Source: Candidatus Sulfopaludibacter sp. SbA3 (GTDB lineage: Bacteria > Acidobacteriota > Terriglobia > Bryobacterales > Bryobacteraceae). Taken from it: 64,000 nucleotides of DNA. This document shows positions 49,590 through 59,800 of this stretch, piece after piece. The stretch covers positions 1 through 64,000 of the forward strand of contig CAMDCN010000017.1 in NCBI GenBank assembly GCA_945890485.1, in the 5' to 3' direction. How positions within the stretch are numbered: position 1 is the stretch's first letter; the number at the start of each line of letters is the position of its first letter. The position numbers were made by a program, and so were the translations under genes. The notes under the pieces are model-generated. The model did no database searches. It saw only the letters and a program-made list of their open reading frames with translations, and was not told the DNA's origin.

Positions 49590-49886
49590 ATGCCAACGTA
49601 TCGCATTTTGCGGATGAAGGATTCGCCCCGGCAGAATTTTCGCTGGGCTCCGCACACAAGCGGGGTGACGCTTGTGAAGTTGAAGGACTACGAGGAGGCG
49701 GGTAGCATCGACGCCGGCAACCCGTATGAGGCATGGGAACAGTTGAAGGGAACGGACGCCGCATTGCAGGTGGGCGACATTCTTGAAAACGAGCTGGGCG
49801 AAATCCGGCTGTACAAGTACGTGGGTTTCGAAGAGGCCAAGTGGGTAGTGCCCGAGCAAGCGCCCGCGATTCCGGTTAAGATGTAA
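49590..49886 (+). CDS. Conserved hypothetical protein
   Basis: The 98-residue protein begins MPTYRILRMKDSPRQNFRWA and has HTSGVTLVKLKDYEEAGSID, PYEAWEQLKGTDAALQVGDI and LGEIRLYKYVGFEEAKW. It is probably soluble and mixed alpha/beta. It starts nine bases after the patatin gene and ends six bases before the RNA-ligase-like gene. I do not recognise a named family. Co-transcription with its neighbours is likely. Confidence 0.75.
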   Translation: MPTYRILRMKDSPRQNFRWAPHTSGVTLVKLKDYEEAGSIDAGNPYEAWEQLKGTDAALQVGDILENELGEIRLYKYVGFEEAKWVVPEQAPAIPVKM

Positions 49887-49892
49887 TTATCT

Positions 49893-50507
49893 ATGGAGCC
49901 CTCGTCGGGATCCCATTCTGTGGGTGTTGTAAACGGCAACGGTACCGGGCATTGTCCCCCGGATCCGGTTTACGCCTTGGTGGCGTACATCAACGGCGAG
50001 CTCGGAGACTTCCTTTACTCCCTGCGCCAGGAGATTGTTCCGACGTGCCGTCTGCGGTCGCATGTTTCGTTGCTACCCCCCCGAAAGCTGGCCGGCGCGG
50101 AGGAAGGCGCGGCTGAGAAGATCGCCACCGTAGCGGAGCAGCATTCGGCGTTTGAGGTTAGGCTGGGTGACATTTGCGTATTTCCCGTCACCAACGTGAT
50201 TTATCTGGATCTAGCGGCCGGCCGGGAGGAGTTGCTGGACATGCACGCCTCCTTGAATGGCGATGCGCTGGCCTACGCCGAGCCGTTCGCCTATCATCCG
50301 CACATCACCCTGGGCCAGGAGTTAACTCCGGAGCAGTTCGAGGCCGGTCTCGAGTTATGCCGGAAACGTTGGGCCGAGTATACGGGTCCCCGCAGCTTTC
50401 CGGTGGAGACGATCACGTTTGTGAAGAACAGCGGGAACTGCGGCTGGTCCGATCTGAAAGACGTGGCGATGAGCCGGGAGCCAGTTCCGGAGCCTGCGCT
50501 ACACTAA
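49893..50507 (+). CDS. 2'-5' RNA ligase-like (2H phosphoesterase) protein
   Basis: The 204-residue protein has two H-x-S/T motifs, CRLRSHVSLLPPRKLAG and AYHPHITLGQELTPEQ. These are the defining feature of 2H phosphoesterases, including RNA ligase LigT/ThpR and cyclic phosphodiesterases. The N-terminal 25 residues are low in complexity. Enzymatic role could be RNA 2',3'-cyclic phosphate processing or other phosphodiester hydrolysis. It is in a run with the patatin gene and a small unknown. Confidence 0.84.
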   Translation: MEPSSGSHSVGVVNGNGTGHCPPDPVYALVAYINGELGDFLYSLRQEIVPTCRLRSHVSLLPPRKLAGAEEGAAEKIATVAEQHSAFEVRLGDICVFPVTNVIYLDLAAGREELLDMHASLNGDALAYAEPFAYHPHITLGQELTPEQFEAGLELCRKRWAEYTGPRSFPVETITFVKNSGNCGWSDLKDVAMSREPVPEPALH

Positions 50508-50511
50508 GCTC

Positions 50512-50790
50512 ATGAACTGGACGCGGTCGCGGGTAGCTGTAGTATTCACCGCCCTGCTCGTCTTGTTTTTTGCCGTGGCGATTTATACGCCGCTGCACAA
50601 GCATCAGGCCGGTAACCCGTACCAATGCTCGTTGAACAATGTTGACCAAGCGGTAGCGGAAGCGGCCGTTGGGGTTGCCATCGTGCTGGTTGTTCTGGTG
50701 CGAGTGGCCGGGGTGGCGGCGGAGCAAGCGCTGCAGCCGGATTTCGCCGCCGTTGCGCCGCTCGCCGGCCGCGGCCCTCCTTCGTTCTAA
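50512..50790 (+). CDS. Small membrane protein
   Basis: The 92-residue protein begins MNWTRSRVAVVFTALLVLFF, followed by AVAIYTPLHKHQAGNPYQC and a second hydrophobic stretch (AVGVAIVLVVLVRVAGVAAE). The C-terminus ends APLAGRGPPSF. The HKH and following Cys may bind metal or be oxidised. It lies four bases after the RNA-ligase-like gene. I see no named family. Confidence 0.68.
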   Translation: MNWTRSRVAVVFTALLVLFFAVAIYTPLHKHQAGNPYQCSLNNVDQAVAEAAVGVAIVLVVLVRVAGVAAEQALQPDFAAVAPLAGRGPPSF

Positions 50791-50840
50791 GTTGACGCGG
50801 ATTTTTCTCCCAACAACCTTAGACCGATAGAGAGGACCTT

Positions 50841-53240
50841 GTGTATTCCATTCGACTCGCCGTTGCGGCGGTAGCGATTTGCGTTGGTGTATTGTGTGGC
50901 CAGACGACCGCCACGGTGAGCGGTTCGGTGACGGACCCGTCCGGAGCGGGGGTGGGCGGCGCGCGCGTGCTGCTGAAGAATGCCCTCACCGGCTTTGAAC
51001 AGACGGCGGAAACCCGCCCCGATGGCAGTTTTCAACTGCTGAGTATTCCGTTGCGGACCTATGAACTGTCGGTTCGCGCCGGTGGATTTCAAATCCACGA
51101 ACAGGCCATTACGTTTTCGAACGCCGCGGCGCAGGTGGTCGCCATCCGGCTGCAACTGCTCACGGCGGAGACTTCGACGACCGTATCTGCGTTTGAAACG
51201 CTGAGCCTGGTGACGCCGGAGGATACCGGCACACGGGCGCAGATCAACCAGAAGGAGATTGAACGGTTGGTGCTCTCGGTAGGCAATCGCGGCCTGGAGG
51301 CCGTGGTGCAGACCTTCCCCGGGTTCGCGCAGAACGCGAACGGATCCATTCACCCGCGCGGGGCGCATACGCAGATGTCGTTCATCATCGACGGCATGCC
51401 GATTACGGATCAGCTGACCGGCGCGTTTGCCAATGCGGTAGACCCGAACATCGTGCAGAACGTGGAGATTTTTACCGGGAATATCCCGGCTGAATACGGG
51501 GCCAAGATTGCCGCCGTCATCAACGTAAACACGAAATCGGGCCTGAATACGGACCGCAAGTTTACAGGGAGCACGGCGCTGAGTGCGGCCGGGTACGACA
51601 CGCTGGGCCAAGTGACGCAGTTCGCTGGTAAGCACAACCGCTTCGGCTATTCGGGCCTGGTGAACACGATGAAGTCGAATCGGTATCTCGATTCCGTCTC
51701 GCTCGATAACCTGCAGAACGGCGGCAACTCCTCGCGGGGCTTTCTGCGGCTGGATTATCAGGCCAGCGACCGCGACATTTTCCGTGTCAACTTTCTCATG
51801 GGGCGCGCGCCGTTTCAACTCGCGAACTTGCGCAGCCAACACGCCAATCTGATGAACCAGCGGCAGGAGCTGGGCGATTTTTCGTCGGCGTTTAACTGGG
51901 TCCGTACGCTGGATGCAGCGTCGACGTATGAGATGAACTACTCGGTCCGGACATCGACATCGAACCTGTTGCCGAGCGCTGGCGATACGCCGGTGACGGC
52001 TTCGCAGGAACGCCGCCTGACTACCGTAGCGCTGACCCATCGCTACGCCACCGTCCGCGGCCGCCACAACATTCGCGGCGGCATCGACCTGCAGCGGATT
52101 CCGCTCCGCGAACAGTTCACCTTCGGGATCACGGACCCTGCGTTCAACCATCCGTCGAGCGAAGAGTACCTGCCGACGCTGCTGCCGTTCGATCTTTCCC
52201 GCGGCGGCCGGCTTTTTGGTTTTCAGGAGCGTGGAACCGGTGGCTTCTATACCGGCCACCTGCAGGACTCAATCAAGCTGGGCAATTTCCAGATCTCGCT
52301 CGGACTCCGCTACGACGTCTACCGGTTTCTGGTTGACGATACGATGTGGCAGCCGCGCGTGGGCATCTCGTATCACGTGAAGCGCACGGGCACCGTTTTC
52401 CGGGCGTCCTATAACCGGCTGATGCAGACGCCGCAGAACGAGAACCTGCTGCTCTCGAGTTCCGAGAAGGCGAATGTCCTGGTCGATCCGGCCATTCGCG
52501 AGACCACCGGCGGCGGCGTGCAACGCATCAGCCCCGAGAAACAGAACCTGATGGAAGTCGGCTTTCAGCAATCGCTGGGCCGCCGCTTCAGCGTGAATTC
52601 GTCGTTTTATCACAAGAACGCGCGGAACCAGCAGGACGTGAACAACTTCTTCAACACGCCCATTGTGTTCCCGCTGCAGTTGCTCGCTATCCGGGTGAAC
52701 TCGGTCGAAAGCCGCCTGGTGATGACTCCGTGGAAGGGGCTCTCCGGGAGCCTGGCGGCGACCCACGCGCGGGCCATTTCGACGCCGCCGTTCGTCGGCG
52801 GCCTCTATATCGGCAACGGCAATGTGACGCTGCTGAACGAAGGGCCGTTTGTCATCGACCACGATCAGAAGCTAAGCCTGCAGAGCGTGGTGAACTATAC
52901 GCATCGGCGTGGCTTCTATTCGACGATGTCGCTGCGCCACGACAGCGGCCTGGTCACCGGCGGCGCGGACCCCGATGTGGTGCGGGGAGAGACCGACTAT
53001 GCGGACCTGCTGCCGTATGTGAACTTGCTGAGCGACCCGCCGCGCACGAAGCCCCGGACAATTGTCGATCTCGTCTTCGGCTACGAGAGGATCCGGAATG
53101 AACGGAAGCTTTGGGACTTCAACATTCAGGCCTCGAACATCGGCAACCAGACCGCGCTTTATAACTTCCAGTCAGCGTTTGTGGGCACTCGCGTGGTGCA
53201 GCCGCGGACATTTGGCGCGCGGCTGCGGTTCTTCTTTTAG
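50841..53240 (+). CDS. TonB-dependent receptor with carboxypeptidase-regulatory domain
   Basis: The 799-residue protein begins at a GTG with a signal peptide (MYSIRLAVAAVAICVGVLCG). It has the regulatory-like domain (VSGSVTDPSGAGVGGARVLL, GSFQLLSIPLRTYELSVR), a plug (NRGLEAVVQTFPGFAQNANG, IDGMPITDQLTGAFANAVDP) and a barrel that ends FGARLRFFF with a terminal Phe. It is intact, unlike the first receptor in the window. Substrate unknown. AGAGGA lies before the GTG. The gene stands alone and is convergent with the small secreted protein gene, seven bases apart. Confidence 0.88.
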   Translation: MYSIRLAVAAVAICVGVLCGQTTATVSGSVTDPSGAGVGGARVLLKNALTGFEQTAETRPDGSFQLLSIPLRTYELSVRAGGFQIHEQAITFSNAAAQVVAIRLQLLTAETSTTVSAFETLSLVTPEDTGTRAQINQKEIERLVLSVGNRGLEAVVQTFPGFAQNANGSIHPRGAHTQMSFIIDGMPITDQLTGAFANAVDPNIVQNVEIFTGNIPAEYGAKIAAVINVNTKSGLNTDRKFTGSTALSAAGYDTLGQVTQFAGKHNRFGYSGLVNTMKSNRYLDSVSLDNLQNGGNSSRGFLRLDYQASDRDIFRVNFLMGRAPFQLANLRSQHANLMNQRQELGDFSSAFNWVRTLDAASTYEMNYSVRTSTSNLLPSAGDTPVTASQERRLTTVALTHRYATVRGRHNIRGGIDLQRIPLREQFTFGITDPAFNHPSSEEYLPTLLPFDLSRGGRLFGFQERGTGGFYTGHLQDSIKLGNFQISLGLRYDVYRFLVDDTMWQPRVGISYHVKRTGTVFRASYNRLMQTPQNENLLLSSSEKANVLVDPAIRETTGGGVQRISPEKQNLMEVGFQQSLGRRFSVNSSFYHKNARNQQDVNNFFNTPIVFPLQLLAIRVNSVESRLVMTPWKGLSGSLAATHARAISTPPFVGGLYIGNGNVTLLNEGPFVIDHDQKLSLQSVVNYTHRRGFYSTMSLRHDSGLVTGGADPDVVRGETDYADLLPYVNLLSDPPRTKPRTIVDLVFGYERIRNERKLWDFNIQASNIGNQTALYNFQSAFVGTRVVQPRTFGARLRFFF

Positions 53241-53246
53241 AGCGGG

Positions 53247-53600
53247 TTAAGAGCCGCGCTTGGCCACCCAGGTGATCTCGCCTTGCGGGGTCTCGGCGGT
53301 AAGGTTAAGCTGGTCGCCGGATAACTTGCCTTTGTAATTCACCTTCATCTCGTTGTCTTGAAACTTCACGTTGATGACGAAGGAGATGGCATCACCGTCC
53401 ACCTTGCCGTCTTCAATCGTGGACTTTCCGAGCATGGAACTGACGGTTTCCCCTGTCAGTTTTGCGCCTTCTACTTTGAAGGCAAAGGTGCGGGACATGG
53501 TTCCATTGGGGCCTTCGGCGGTGGCTTTCCAGTTACCGGCGACGTCAGCAGCGAAGGCAGAGAGCGATGCGAGAACGAAACTTACGAGAATGCGAGACAT
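53247..53600 (-). CDS. Small exported protein
   Basis: This 117-residue protein starts at ATG 53600 (MSRILVSFVLASLSAFAADV, signal peptide). The mature part has GNWKATAEGPNGTMSRTFAF, KVEGAKLTGETVSSMLGKST and NYKGKLSGDQLNLTAETPQG. This is the pattern of small secreted beta-barrel-like proteins common in Acidobacteria. Its function is unknown. The short spacing from the receptor gene on the other strand is just convergent ends. Confidence 0.78.
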   Translation of the reverse strand: MSRILVSFVLASLSAFAADVAGNWKATAEGPNGTMSRTFAFKVEGAKLTGETVSSMLGKSTIEDGKVDGDAISFVINVKFQDNEMKVNYKGKLSGDQLNLTAETPQGEITWVAKRGS

Positions 53601-53644
53601 GGCGGAATCAAGCATATCTGATTTCGCTATTCTGAGATGACATT

Positions 53645-54247
53645 ATGGATCCGACCGGGGAGCCCAAGGGCGAAGTTACCGTGATGCTAAACCGTTGGGC
53701 TGGCGGCGATGCCTCGGTGCTGCCACTGTTGGCTCACGCGCTCTATCCGCAATGGCGCCGCATGGCGCAGGCCCATTTTCATCGCGAGGACTCGGGGCAT
53801 GTCCTGCAACCGACAGCATTGGTCCATGAGGCCTATCTCGCCTTGGCCCGCTTGCGGCCGCAGGGCTTTGAAAGCCGCAACGAATTGCATGCTCTCGTCG
53901 CCAAGCTGATGCGGCAGATTCTGGTGGACCATGCGCGGCGGGTGCATGCGGCGAAACGCGGCGGCGGCTCGCCGCACCTTCCGGTAACCGACGATCTCGA
54001 CGCCGCCGACGAAATGGCGGCCGAACGAGCGAGCCGATTTCTGATCATCCATCAGGCTCTCGGCAAACTGGAGGAGTTCCACCAACGCATGGCCAGCATT
54101 ATCGAGTTGCATTTCTTTGGTGGCCTGACGCAGGCCGAAATTGGCGAGTCGCTCGGCGTCTCCACGGCCACGGTCAACCGGGAACTGCGCATGGCGAAGG
54201 CGTGGCTCAACTCCGCGCTGGGCACGCCACTGCCGGAAGAATCATGA
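53645..54247 (+). CDS. ECF-type RNA polymerase sigma factor
   Basis: The 200-residue protein has sigma region 2 (SGHVLQPTALVHEAYLALAR, VAKLMRQILVDHARRVHAAK) and region 4 (SIIELHFFGGLTQAEIGESL, VSTATVNRELRMAKAWL). It resembles the TIGR02999/Acidobacteria-type ECF group. In ordinary ECF proteins region 2.2 has an acidic D-A-E-D-like motif; here T57 in LQPTALVHEAY occupies that place. ECF43-type proteins regulated by a Ser/Thr kinase (for example EcfP with PknT) also lack the acidic motif and are activated by phosphorylation of a Thr there. The next gene is a Ser/Thr kinase, which fits that model. The gene's stop overlaps the kinase start by four bases. Confidence 0.86.
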   Translation: MDPTGEPKGEVTVMLNRWAGGDASVLPLLAHALYPQWRRMAQAHFHREDSGHVLQPTALVHEAYLALARLRPQGFESRNELHALVAKLMRQILVDHARRVHAAKRGGGSPHLPVTDDLDAADEMAAERASRFLIIHQALGKLEEFHQRMASIIELHFFGGLTQAEIGESLGVSTATVNRELRMAKAWLNSALGTPLPEES

Positions 54248-56853
54248 CTCCGGAGCGGTTCGCCGAACTGGAGCGCATATTCTCGGAGGCGATTGCGCTC
54301 GACGGACCCGCACGCGCCACCTTCCTCGACAGCCTGAGTGACGCTGCCCTCCGCGGCGAACTCGAAGGACTCCTGCGTACCGACGCACTATCCCGCGGCG
54401 AACTAGCGAACGCTATCTCCGATCTCGCGAGGACCCCGTCACCCGGAGAGGAGGGGATGCCACCCGAATGGGCTGGCCGCTTGATTGGCTCCTACAGGAT
54501 CATACGGGAGATTGGCCGCGGCGGCATGAGCATCGTCTTTGAAGCGTCGCGGGAAGGTGATTTCGCGCAACGGGTGGCATTGAAGATCTCCACCCTGGCC
54601 CCATTCTCCCAGCCGCTGCTCGAACGCTTCCGGCAGGAACGGCGCATCCTGGCCGGTATCGAGCACCCCCATATCGCCCGCCTCATTGATGGCGGCTCGA
54701 CGAGTGAAGGGCTTCCCTTCTTCGTCACCGAGTACTGTGAAGGAGAATCGCTCGACCGCTATATGGCGCGGGCCAATCCAGGTCTTCGCGCGGTCTGCGA
54801 ACTCTTCCAGAAGATCTGCTCCGCTGTCGAATACGCGCACCAGAACCTAATCGTCCACCGGGATATCAAGCCGGCCAATGTGTTGGTTGACGATGCGGGT
54901 AACCCCAAACTCATCGACTTCGGCATAGCGAAATTGCTTGATCTGGACGCCGCGCAGACGCAGACGGCGATTGGCCCCGGGACTCCAAGCTACGCGGCGC
55001 CTGAACAGGTTATGGGTCGTCCGGTCACCACGCGGACGGATATCTATCAGCTCGGCCTTCTGTTTTTTGAAATGCTGACGCGCCGGCGGGCGCAGGTGGT
55101 AGAGGAGTCGTCGCTGGCCGGCCTGCAGCGTTCTATCTGCGAAGTAGAACTGCCGCTCGCCAGCAGTGTCCCTGGCGCCGAACGTCTACGCGGCGACCTG
55201 GACGTGATCATCGCGACCGCGACACAGAAGGATCCGGATCGCCGCTACCGCTCGGTGGCCGCGTTGGCTGACGACGTCCGCGCCCATCTGGCATCGCGGC
55301 CGATTCACGCGCGTGCCGATAGCAAGGCCTACCGGGTAGGCCGCTTCCTCCGCCGCAACCGTCTGGCTTCGTCGGCCGTGGCGCTGGCGGTGTTGGCGCT
55401 GCTGACGGGGGTGGCCGCCACGACATATCAGGCCCGGCTCGCCGAGCGCCGGTTCACGCAGGTTCGCGGCATTGCCCGGGCGCTGCTCTATGACGTGCAG
55501 GGCGCTATTCAAGTGCTGCCGGCCTCCGTGGACGCCCAGCAAGTGGTGGTGCAAACCGCGCTCAATTATCTGAACGGCCTATCGGCGGAGGCCGGCGGCG
55601 ACGAGACGCTGCAACTGGAGATTGCCACCGGCTACCTGCGAACCGGGAACATACAAGCCAACGTTCTGGGCTCCAGTTTGGAGCAGCGCGCCGCCGGTCA
55701 AGGTAGTTATCAGAAGGCGTTGGCCATCCTCGAACCGCTGAGCGCCCGGCGCCCCGCGGACGCCGCCATTGCCGGGGAGCTTGCCGCGGTCTACTCAGCC
55801 TTGGCCGAAATCGATGTCCGCTCCGGCCGCTCGGCCCTCGCGCTGAAACGGACCCAAAGCGGTATTCAGGTCATGGAGCGGGCCGTAGCTCTCAACCCCG
55901 CCGATCGCCCGCTGAGCCTTCGGCTGGTGCGTGCCTACGTCCAGTTCAACCGCGATATCGCGGGACGCCAGCAAGTCGATCTTAGCCATGTCCGGAAGCC
56001 GATCGCCCTGCTGGAACCGCTGCTGCGGCAGAATCCGGATGATGCCGCGCTGCAGGAAGAGGCGGCAGGCGCCTACGCCGGCGCGGTCGCCGCCCACTTC
56101 AACGCCCACCAGACCAAGGAGGCCAAGCCGTATGCGGAACAGGCCTTGGCCCTGCGCGAGCGGCTGGTCGCCGCGCAGCCTAACAACGCTCCCGCCCGCC
56201 GGGCGCTGATGCTTGCCTACGCGGCCCTCGGCGATATCCATTGGGGGTTTCCGCATAGTCTCGGGGACCGCGACACGGCGATCGCGTACTATGGCAAAAT
56301 GCTGGGGCCGGCCGAGTGGCTGCGTGAGCGCGAGCCCGGCAAGCGGAGCACCCGGACGGATTTGGCCATGGCCCGCATGCGGTACGCCGGCGCGATGCCG
56401 CCCAAGGATCCGCGCGCCGTCGAATTCCTTACCGAATCCCTCTCCGCGATGGAGGAGATCGTTCGGGAAGATCCCTCCAATAGCAGCGTGAGCCGTCAGC
56501 AGATCGACCTCTGCCTTCGTCTCGCTGCCCGGCTCGCTGAGCTTGGCCGGACGGCCGATGCCGAACGCTACCTCCGGCGCGGTCTCCAGGTAGGCGAAGG
56601 CTTGGCCACGGTCGACGCCAAGAATCTCGGCGCCCGCACCTGGGCTCTCCGCGCCTTTGTCGCGCTGGGACAGCAACTGACCCGGACCGGCCGCCGCGCT
56701 GAGGCGCTGGCGCTCATACCGCGCGCCGAAGCTCGCGCCCGCGAGGCCTATGCGATTGACAAGTCTGGCGCCGGCGGCGGCCGCTGGCCGGAGCAAGTGG
56801 CCGCATGGGCAGCGGAGCTTCGCAAGCCAAAGGCGCGGGTTACGGCACCGTGA
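54244..56853 (+). CDS. Transmembrane Ser/Thr protein kinase with TPR-like C-terminus
   Basis: This 869-residue protein has a kinase domain starting IGRGGMSIVFEASREGDFAQ at residues 90-109. The catalytic loop is HRDIKPANVLV with D207, and LIDFGIAKLLD has D225. A transmembrane segment lies near 377-400 (SSAVALAVLALLTGVAATTY). The remaining 460 residues are helical TPR-like repeats (VVQTALNYLNGLSAEAGGDE, LTESLSAMEEIVREDPSNSS), probably outside the membrane or a sensing part. It is coupled by ATGA to the sigma factor gene, and probably phosphorylates it. Such sigma/kinase pairs are numerous in Solibacter-type genomes. The end overlaps the convergent large secreted protein gene by 14 bases. Confidence 0.89.
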   Translation: MTPERFAELERIFSEAIALDGPARATFLDSLSDAALRGELEGLLRTDALSRGELANAISDLARTPSPGEEGMPPEWAGRLIGSYRIIREIGRGGMSIVFEASREGDFAQRVALKISTLAPFSQPLLERFRQERRILAGIEHPHIARLIDGGSTSEGLPFFVTEYCEGESLDRYMARANPGLRAVCELFQKICSAVEYAHQNLIVHRDIKPANVLVDDAGNPKLIDFGIAKLLDLDAAQTQTAIGPGTPSYAAPEQVMGRPVTTRTDIYQLGLLFFEMLTRRRAQVVEESSLAGLQRSICEVELPLASSVPGAERLRGDLDVIIATATQKDPDRRYRSVAALADDVRAHLASRPIHARADSKAYRVGRFLRRNRLASSAVALAVLALLTGVAATTYQARLAERRFTQVRGIARALLYDVQGAIQVLPASVDAQQVVVQTALNYLNGLSAEAGGDETLQLEIATGYLRTGNIQANVLGSSLEQRAAGQGSYQKALAILEPLSARRPADAAIAGELAAVYSALAEIDVRSGRSALALKRTQSGIQVMERAVALNPADRPLSLRLVRAYVQFNRDIAGRQQVDLSHVRKPIALLEPLLRQNPDDAALQEEAAGAYAGAVAAHFNAHQTKEAKPYAEQALALRERLVAAQPNNAPARRALMLAYAALGDIHWGFPHSLGDRDTAIAYYGKMLGPAEWLREREPGKRSTRTDLAMARMRYAGAMPPKDPRAVEFLTESLSAMEEIVREDPSNSSVSRQQIDLCLRLAARLAELGRTADAERYLRRGLQVGEGLATVDAKNLGARTWALRAFVALGQQLTRTGRRAEALALIPRAEARAREAYAIDKSGAGGGRWPEQVAAWAAELRKPKARVTAP

Positions 56854-59800
56854 CCGTCCCCATGGCCTGCCAGCCGGAGTTGTTTCCCGTCAAGTCCCGC
56901 ACCGCGCCATAGACGATCCGGTCCCGCAGCGGTCCGGCTTTGAACTCGATGGGCACGCGCAGTTTCAGCTTGCCGTTCTCCGCGGTGGCCGTTGCGCCGG
57001 GCGGCAGCACGCGGCACTGGCGGTTCTCGGCGATGCCCGCGGGGAACAGGCCTTCTCCCGAATCGGGCACGAGATAGAGCGTGTTTGCTGGATAGACGTA
57101 GGCCAGATAGCAGGCATCGCGGGCGTCGAGACCGTTGTTGATCAGCAGGTTCAGCACGTTCAGGTCGGCTAGGCCATCCGGATCGGAGACGGTCAACTCG
57201 AGAGTGGTTTGGGTGGCGGTTGACCGGCCAGGAGACAGGGAGACAACCTGCGGCGCGTTGGATACCGTCACCGCGTTGCTGGGAACATTCCATACCCCCA
57301 TCGGCAGCCAACCCGTATTGTGGCCGGCTCTATCGCGGGCGGCCAGGTAGACGACTTTGTTGCCGGCGAAGGAGGGCGAGAAGTTCAGCAGCAGGCCCAG
57401 GACCGCGCCGGTGCTATGGCCGTTGAGGCTCGTGTAGCGCGTATCGATCGAGCATTGGGAGTTGCTGAGGTTGCCGGCCAGTAGTCCTTCTCCCGAGTCG
57501 GGCACGAGATAGAGGGTGTTCGTCGAGCGGACGTAGGCGAGGTAACAGGCGGCTCGCGCGTCCAGGCTGGAGTTGATCAGGATGTTGACCACGTCGAGGT
57601 CGCCTTCCTCGTCGTTCACGTCGATGGTGAAGATCCGGGTGACGCCGGAGCCGCTGGAGGGATTGGGCTCGGCGATGGTAGGCGGCGTTGCGGGCTGCCC
57701 CCCTTGCAGCACCGTGATGGTGTTGCCGCCGAGGGTGACTCGTGCCGTCCGGTGGGTTGGCCCCGGATTCCGATTCAGGATGAACTGCAGTTCGCCACTG
57801 CCCGTCTCGTACGTTCCTCCGACTTGTAGCCAGGCTTGGTCGCTCGTAGCCGGTCGGCGGCAGGAGGGTTGTGTAACCACGGACAGCCGGAGGGTGGCGC
57901 TCCCGCTCGGCGATTGCAGCAGATTCGATCCGACGGTGTAGGTGCACTCGCTCCCGTCCTGCAGCAGTCGCATTGGCTGACTGAGCCCATTGATCAACAC
58001 TGTCCGGGCGGGGCCCAGGTTAGGCGCAAGGGTGAAACCGACGGCTGCCGGACCGGTCCCCGACGCGGACGAGGTGAAAGAGACGGAAGGGATGGAAGTT
58101 GTCAACGACCATGGGCACTGCTCGCCGATCTGAATATTCAGGACACCGGCCCCCCCGAGGGGAGAAAAGAGCAGCTCCTCAGGCCAAAGCGTGTTGCTAC
58201 AGGCTCCCTGCTGTCGAACTTCGAAGCTCTTGGGACCTAGCTGCACCGTGGCGGAGCGAGGCGACAACCCTCGGTGCGGCGTTGCCGACACCAGGAAGTC
58301 CGTCGAGCCGGACCCCTTAGCGGGATGGATCGTGATCCACGCCGGCCCTGAGGTAGTCCAGTCGCACCCGGCGGGAATTTCGAGGCGCGGTGAGATCGGA
58401 AGACCCATGGATGAAATAACTGCGTCCTCACCGGTGAGCCTCGCTTCCGAGTCGCATGCCGTCCCGTTCTGAAGGACAGAGATGACGGTACCCGCCAGCA
58501 AGAGGGTAGTCTTCCGGTTCGCGGCATCGTTATTCCGCATCGAGAAGACGCGCAACTCTCCTGATCCCGTCCGGCTTCCGCTGCCGGGCAGTTGAAGCCA
58601 GGGCGCGCCAGCAGTCGCCGTCCAGGCGCAGCCCGAGGGGGCCAGCAGTTGCAGAGCCGCCGATCCTCCGGCGGCGGGGCTCAGCGCGGAGGCATCGAAA
58701 CCATCCGGCTTGTAGGCGCAAGCCGCGGGCGAGGGGCCGAAGCGAGTGACGAAGGGGCCACCCGCGGAGTAGCCCGTCAGGTACGTATTGATCGTATTAG
58801 TGTCGGCAGCTACAGCCAGGCCCGCGTCGGCTTGATGCGTGCCGAAGTAGCTCACCGAAGCCTGATAGTAGCTGTAGCGGTTGTTCGCTGCCTGCAGGCG
58901 GCCCCAGCGCGCGACCACCGCATCGGGGAGCAAGCGCAACGCGCCCAGGACCGCGCCGTTTCCGCCGGGAGCGAACACGGCATCGGTCGCCGCAGCATCG
59001 GCCGTCGAGGCTGGCGCCCAGGTCGCGCCGCCATCGAGCGTTCGCCAAATACCGGTCGACGCCGTCGCGGCCAGGACGTGACGCGGGTCTTCGGGATCCA
59101 CGGCCAGGCGCGCCACGGCGTCGCCAATGGGCAGGGGCCGCGCGGTCCACGTTCGGCCTGCGTCAGCGGACGCGACGGGCCGCCCGTTCTCAACACCGTA
59201 GAGCGCTCCCTGCTCTGCCGCCGGGGCTACTTGCGTCAATACCCGCGCCCCTCCGGCCAAGCTCCAGTTGGCTCCCCCATCGGCGGAGCGGAACACGCCG
59301 GCCGCCGTGGCGAGATAGAGCCCGGAGGCGCTGAGCGGGTCGGCGGCGAGGTTGTGTGTGATGAGGCTAGTGAGCCCGGAATTGGCCGCCGTCCACGAGA
59401 CCCCGTTGTTGAGCGAGCGGAAGAAGCCCGCGGTGGGGTGGGCCAGATAGAACGCGCCGCTGGCCACGTTGATCAGCACTGTAGCGCCGGCCAAATCCGC
59501 GGGCAGGCCGCGGCTGACCGAACTCCAGACGGCGCCTTGGTCCAGACTCAAGTAAACGCCCTGCGGCGTCGCGGCCAGCATCGCCGAGCCGGAGATCGCC
59601 AGACTCTGGATACCGCCGGCCGGCGCCGAGGCGAGGGCCACCCAGGTCGCGCCGCCATCGAGCGAGCGGTAGAGGTGACCCGAGTTCCCCGCCGCGAAAA
59701 CGGAGGTGGCCGAAGCGTGGGCGATGGCCGTGATCGCGGTGTCCCCGCCGAAGCCGCCGATCACTTGGTTCAGTTGGCCGCCGGGCGTTGGCGAGCGGAG

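Noticed and set aside
50787-52259. 490-codon minus frame opposite the second TonB receptor
   Set aside because: Shadow frame with no domain or proper start.
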